Below, piece after piece: positions 12,848 through 13,227 of a stretch of DNA of 13,227 nucleotides (positions are counted from its first letter, which is position 1; the number at the start of each line of letters is the position of its first letter). Origin of the DNA: a bacterium. GTDB lineage: Bacteria > Patescibacteriota > Minisyncoccia > Minisyncoccales > JAGMAB01. Under the pieces are notes generated by a model. The model saw nothing but the letters and a program-made list of their open reading frames with translations, searched no databases and was not told where the DNA came from. The translations under genes were made by a program, and so were the position numbers. The DNA lies in contig DAOWKS010000034.1 of NCBI GenBank assembly GCA_030643665.1, positions 1-13,227 of the forward strand. Direction: 5' to 3'.

Positions 12848-13227
12848 ATGAAAGTTAATACTAATCCCAAAAAAATTAAGGAGGTTTTAACGCGTGGAGT
12901 GGAAAACATCTATCCAAATCGTCAAGCGTTAGAAAAAGTTTTAAAGTCTGGTAAAAAACTTCGAATTTATAACGGCATTGATCCGACAGGCAAACTTCAT
13001 CTTGGTCACGGAGTAGTTTTAGAGAAGTTGCGTCAGTTTCAGAATTTAGGACACGAAATCATTATTTTAATAGGCGATTTTACGGCTATGATTGGCGACC
13101 CGACCGATAAAAACTCGTCAAGAAAACCATTAACCCGTAAACAAGTTTTAGAGAACGCCAAAAATTATAAAAATCAAATTGGCAAAATTTTAGACATTAA
13201 AAAGTTCAATATTAAGTTTCTACACAA
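12848..13227 (+). CDS. tyrS: Tyrosyl-tRNA synthetase (5' part, runs off the window)
   Basis: The first 126 codons of a class I aminoacyl-tRNA synthetase that charges tRNA-Tyr are present; the reading is open to the edge. The start MKVNTNPKKIKEVLTRGVEN is followed by RIYNGIDPTGKLHLGHG, which holds the HLGH form of the HIGH ATP-binding motif. Next come IIILIGDFTAMIGDPTDKNS and LTRKQVLENAKNYKNQIGKI, a combination characteristic of TyrRS rather than TrpRS. The KMSKS loop and the anticodon/S4 domain would lie beyond the window. The upstream ATG is preferred over an in-frame GTG at codon 18 because the intervening residues match the usual TyrRS N-terminal helix. It probably has its own promoter and appears leaderless. 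Confidence 0.92.
   Translation, partial: MKVNTNPKKIKEVLTRGVENIYPNRQALEKVLKSGKKLRIYNGIDPTGKLHLGHGVVLEKLRQFQNLGHEIIILIGDFTAMIGDPTDKNSSRKPLTRKQVLENAKNYKNQIGKILDIKKFNIKFLH

Noticed and set aside
12879..12901. AAGGAGG in early tyrS as a Shine-Dalgarno sequence for a later GTG start
   Set aside because: The in-frame GTG is 14 nt away, too far, and the nearer GTG is out of frame. The upstream residues match the TyrRS N-terminus.

Overview
The window is an AT-rich bacterial chromosome segment with very short intergenic gaps. It most resembles a Candidate Phyla Radiation / Patescibacteria genome, probably of the Parcubacteria type. The evidence is two large proteins built on the small two-helix type IV secretion pilin module typical of that group, a stripped-down dnaA-dnaN neighbourhood without recF or gyrB, and unusually compact versions of YidC and Jag. 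TGA is used as an ordinary stop (for example at 1980-1982 and 4717-4719), so the UGA-recoding Gracilibacteria and Absconditabacteria are unlikely. The taxonomic call is inference.

Layout. (1) 1-51: probable tail of an upstream membrane protein. (2) 61-177: 2.7 copies of a 44-bp tandem repeat. (3) 198-4719: a tight three-gene plus-strand operon of exported proteins. It consists of a pilin-module protein with a cysteine-rich domain, a secreted protein with about 35 cysteines, and a second paralogous pilin-module protein whose C-terminal half carries beta-gamma-crystallin-like Greek-key motifs. (4) 4720-6682: the minus-strand housekeeping cluster rpmH, rnpA, yidD, yidC, jag; rpmH is only 44 codons. 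(5) 6683-8604: a probable bipartite replication origin. DnaA-box-like sites lie on both sides of dnaA, and an AT-rich tract with a 10-bp tandem repeat lies just before dnaN. (6) 8605-10232: dnaN, then a small flavin-binding split-barrel protein, ending at a bidirectional terminator. (7) 10319-12781: minus-strand hicB-hicA toxin-antitoxin pair and a bifunctional class A penicillin-binding protein. (8) 12848 to the edge: the 5' part of tyrS.

How the parts relate. The rpmH-rnpA-yidD-yidC-jag block links ribosome and tRNA maturation with membrane protein insertion. It reads away from dnaA-dnaN, as expected if replication forks diverge from this locus. The 198-4719 operon looks like a cell-surface module: two paralogous pilin-type anchors or subunits with different outer domains flank a disulfide-rich partner. 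This is the part of the window most likely to hold undescribed biology.

Expression signals are unusual. I see no convincing Shine-Dalgarno sequence correctly placed before any start codon. At least tyrS, and nearly hicB, appear to have promoters so close to the start codon that their mRNAs would be leaderless. A family of AGCGAAGCG / AGGTTCTT repeats recurs in the leaders of the surface operon, dnaA and rpmH.
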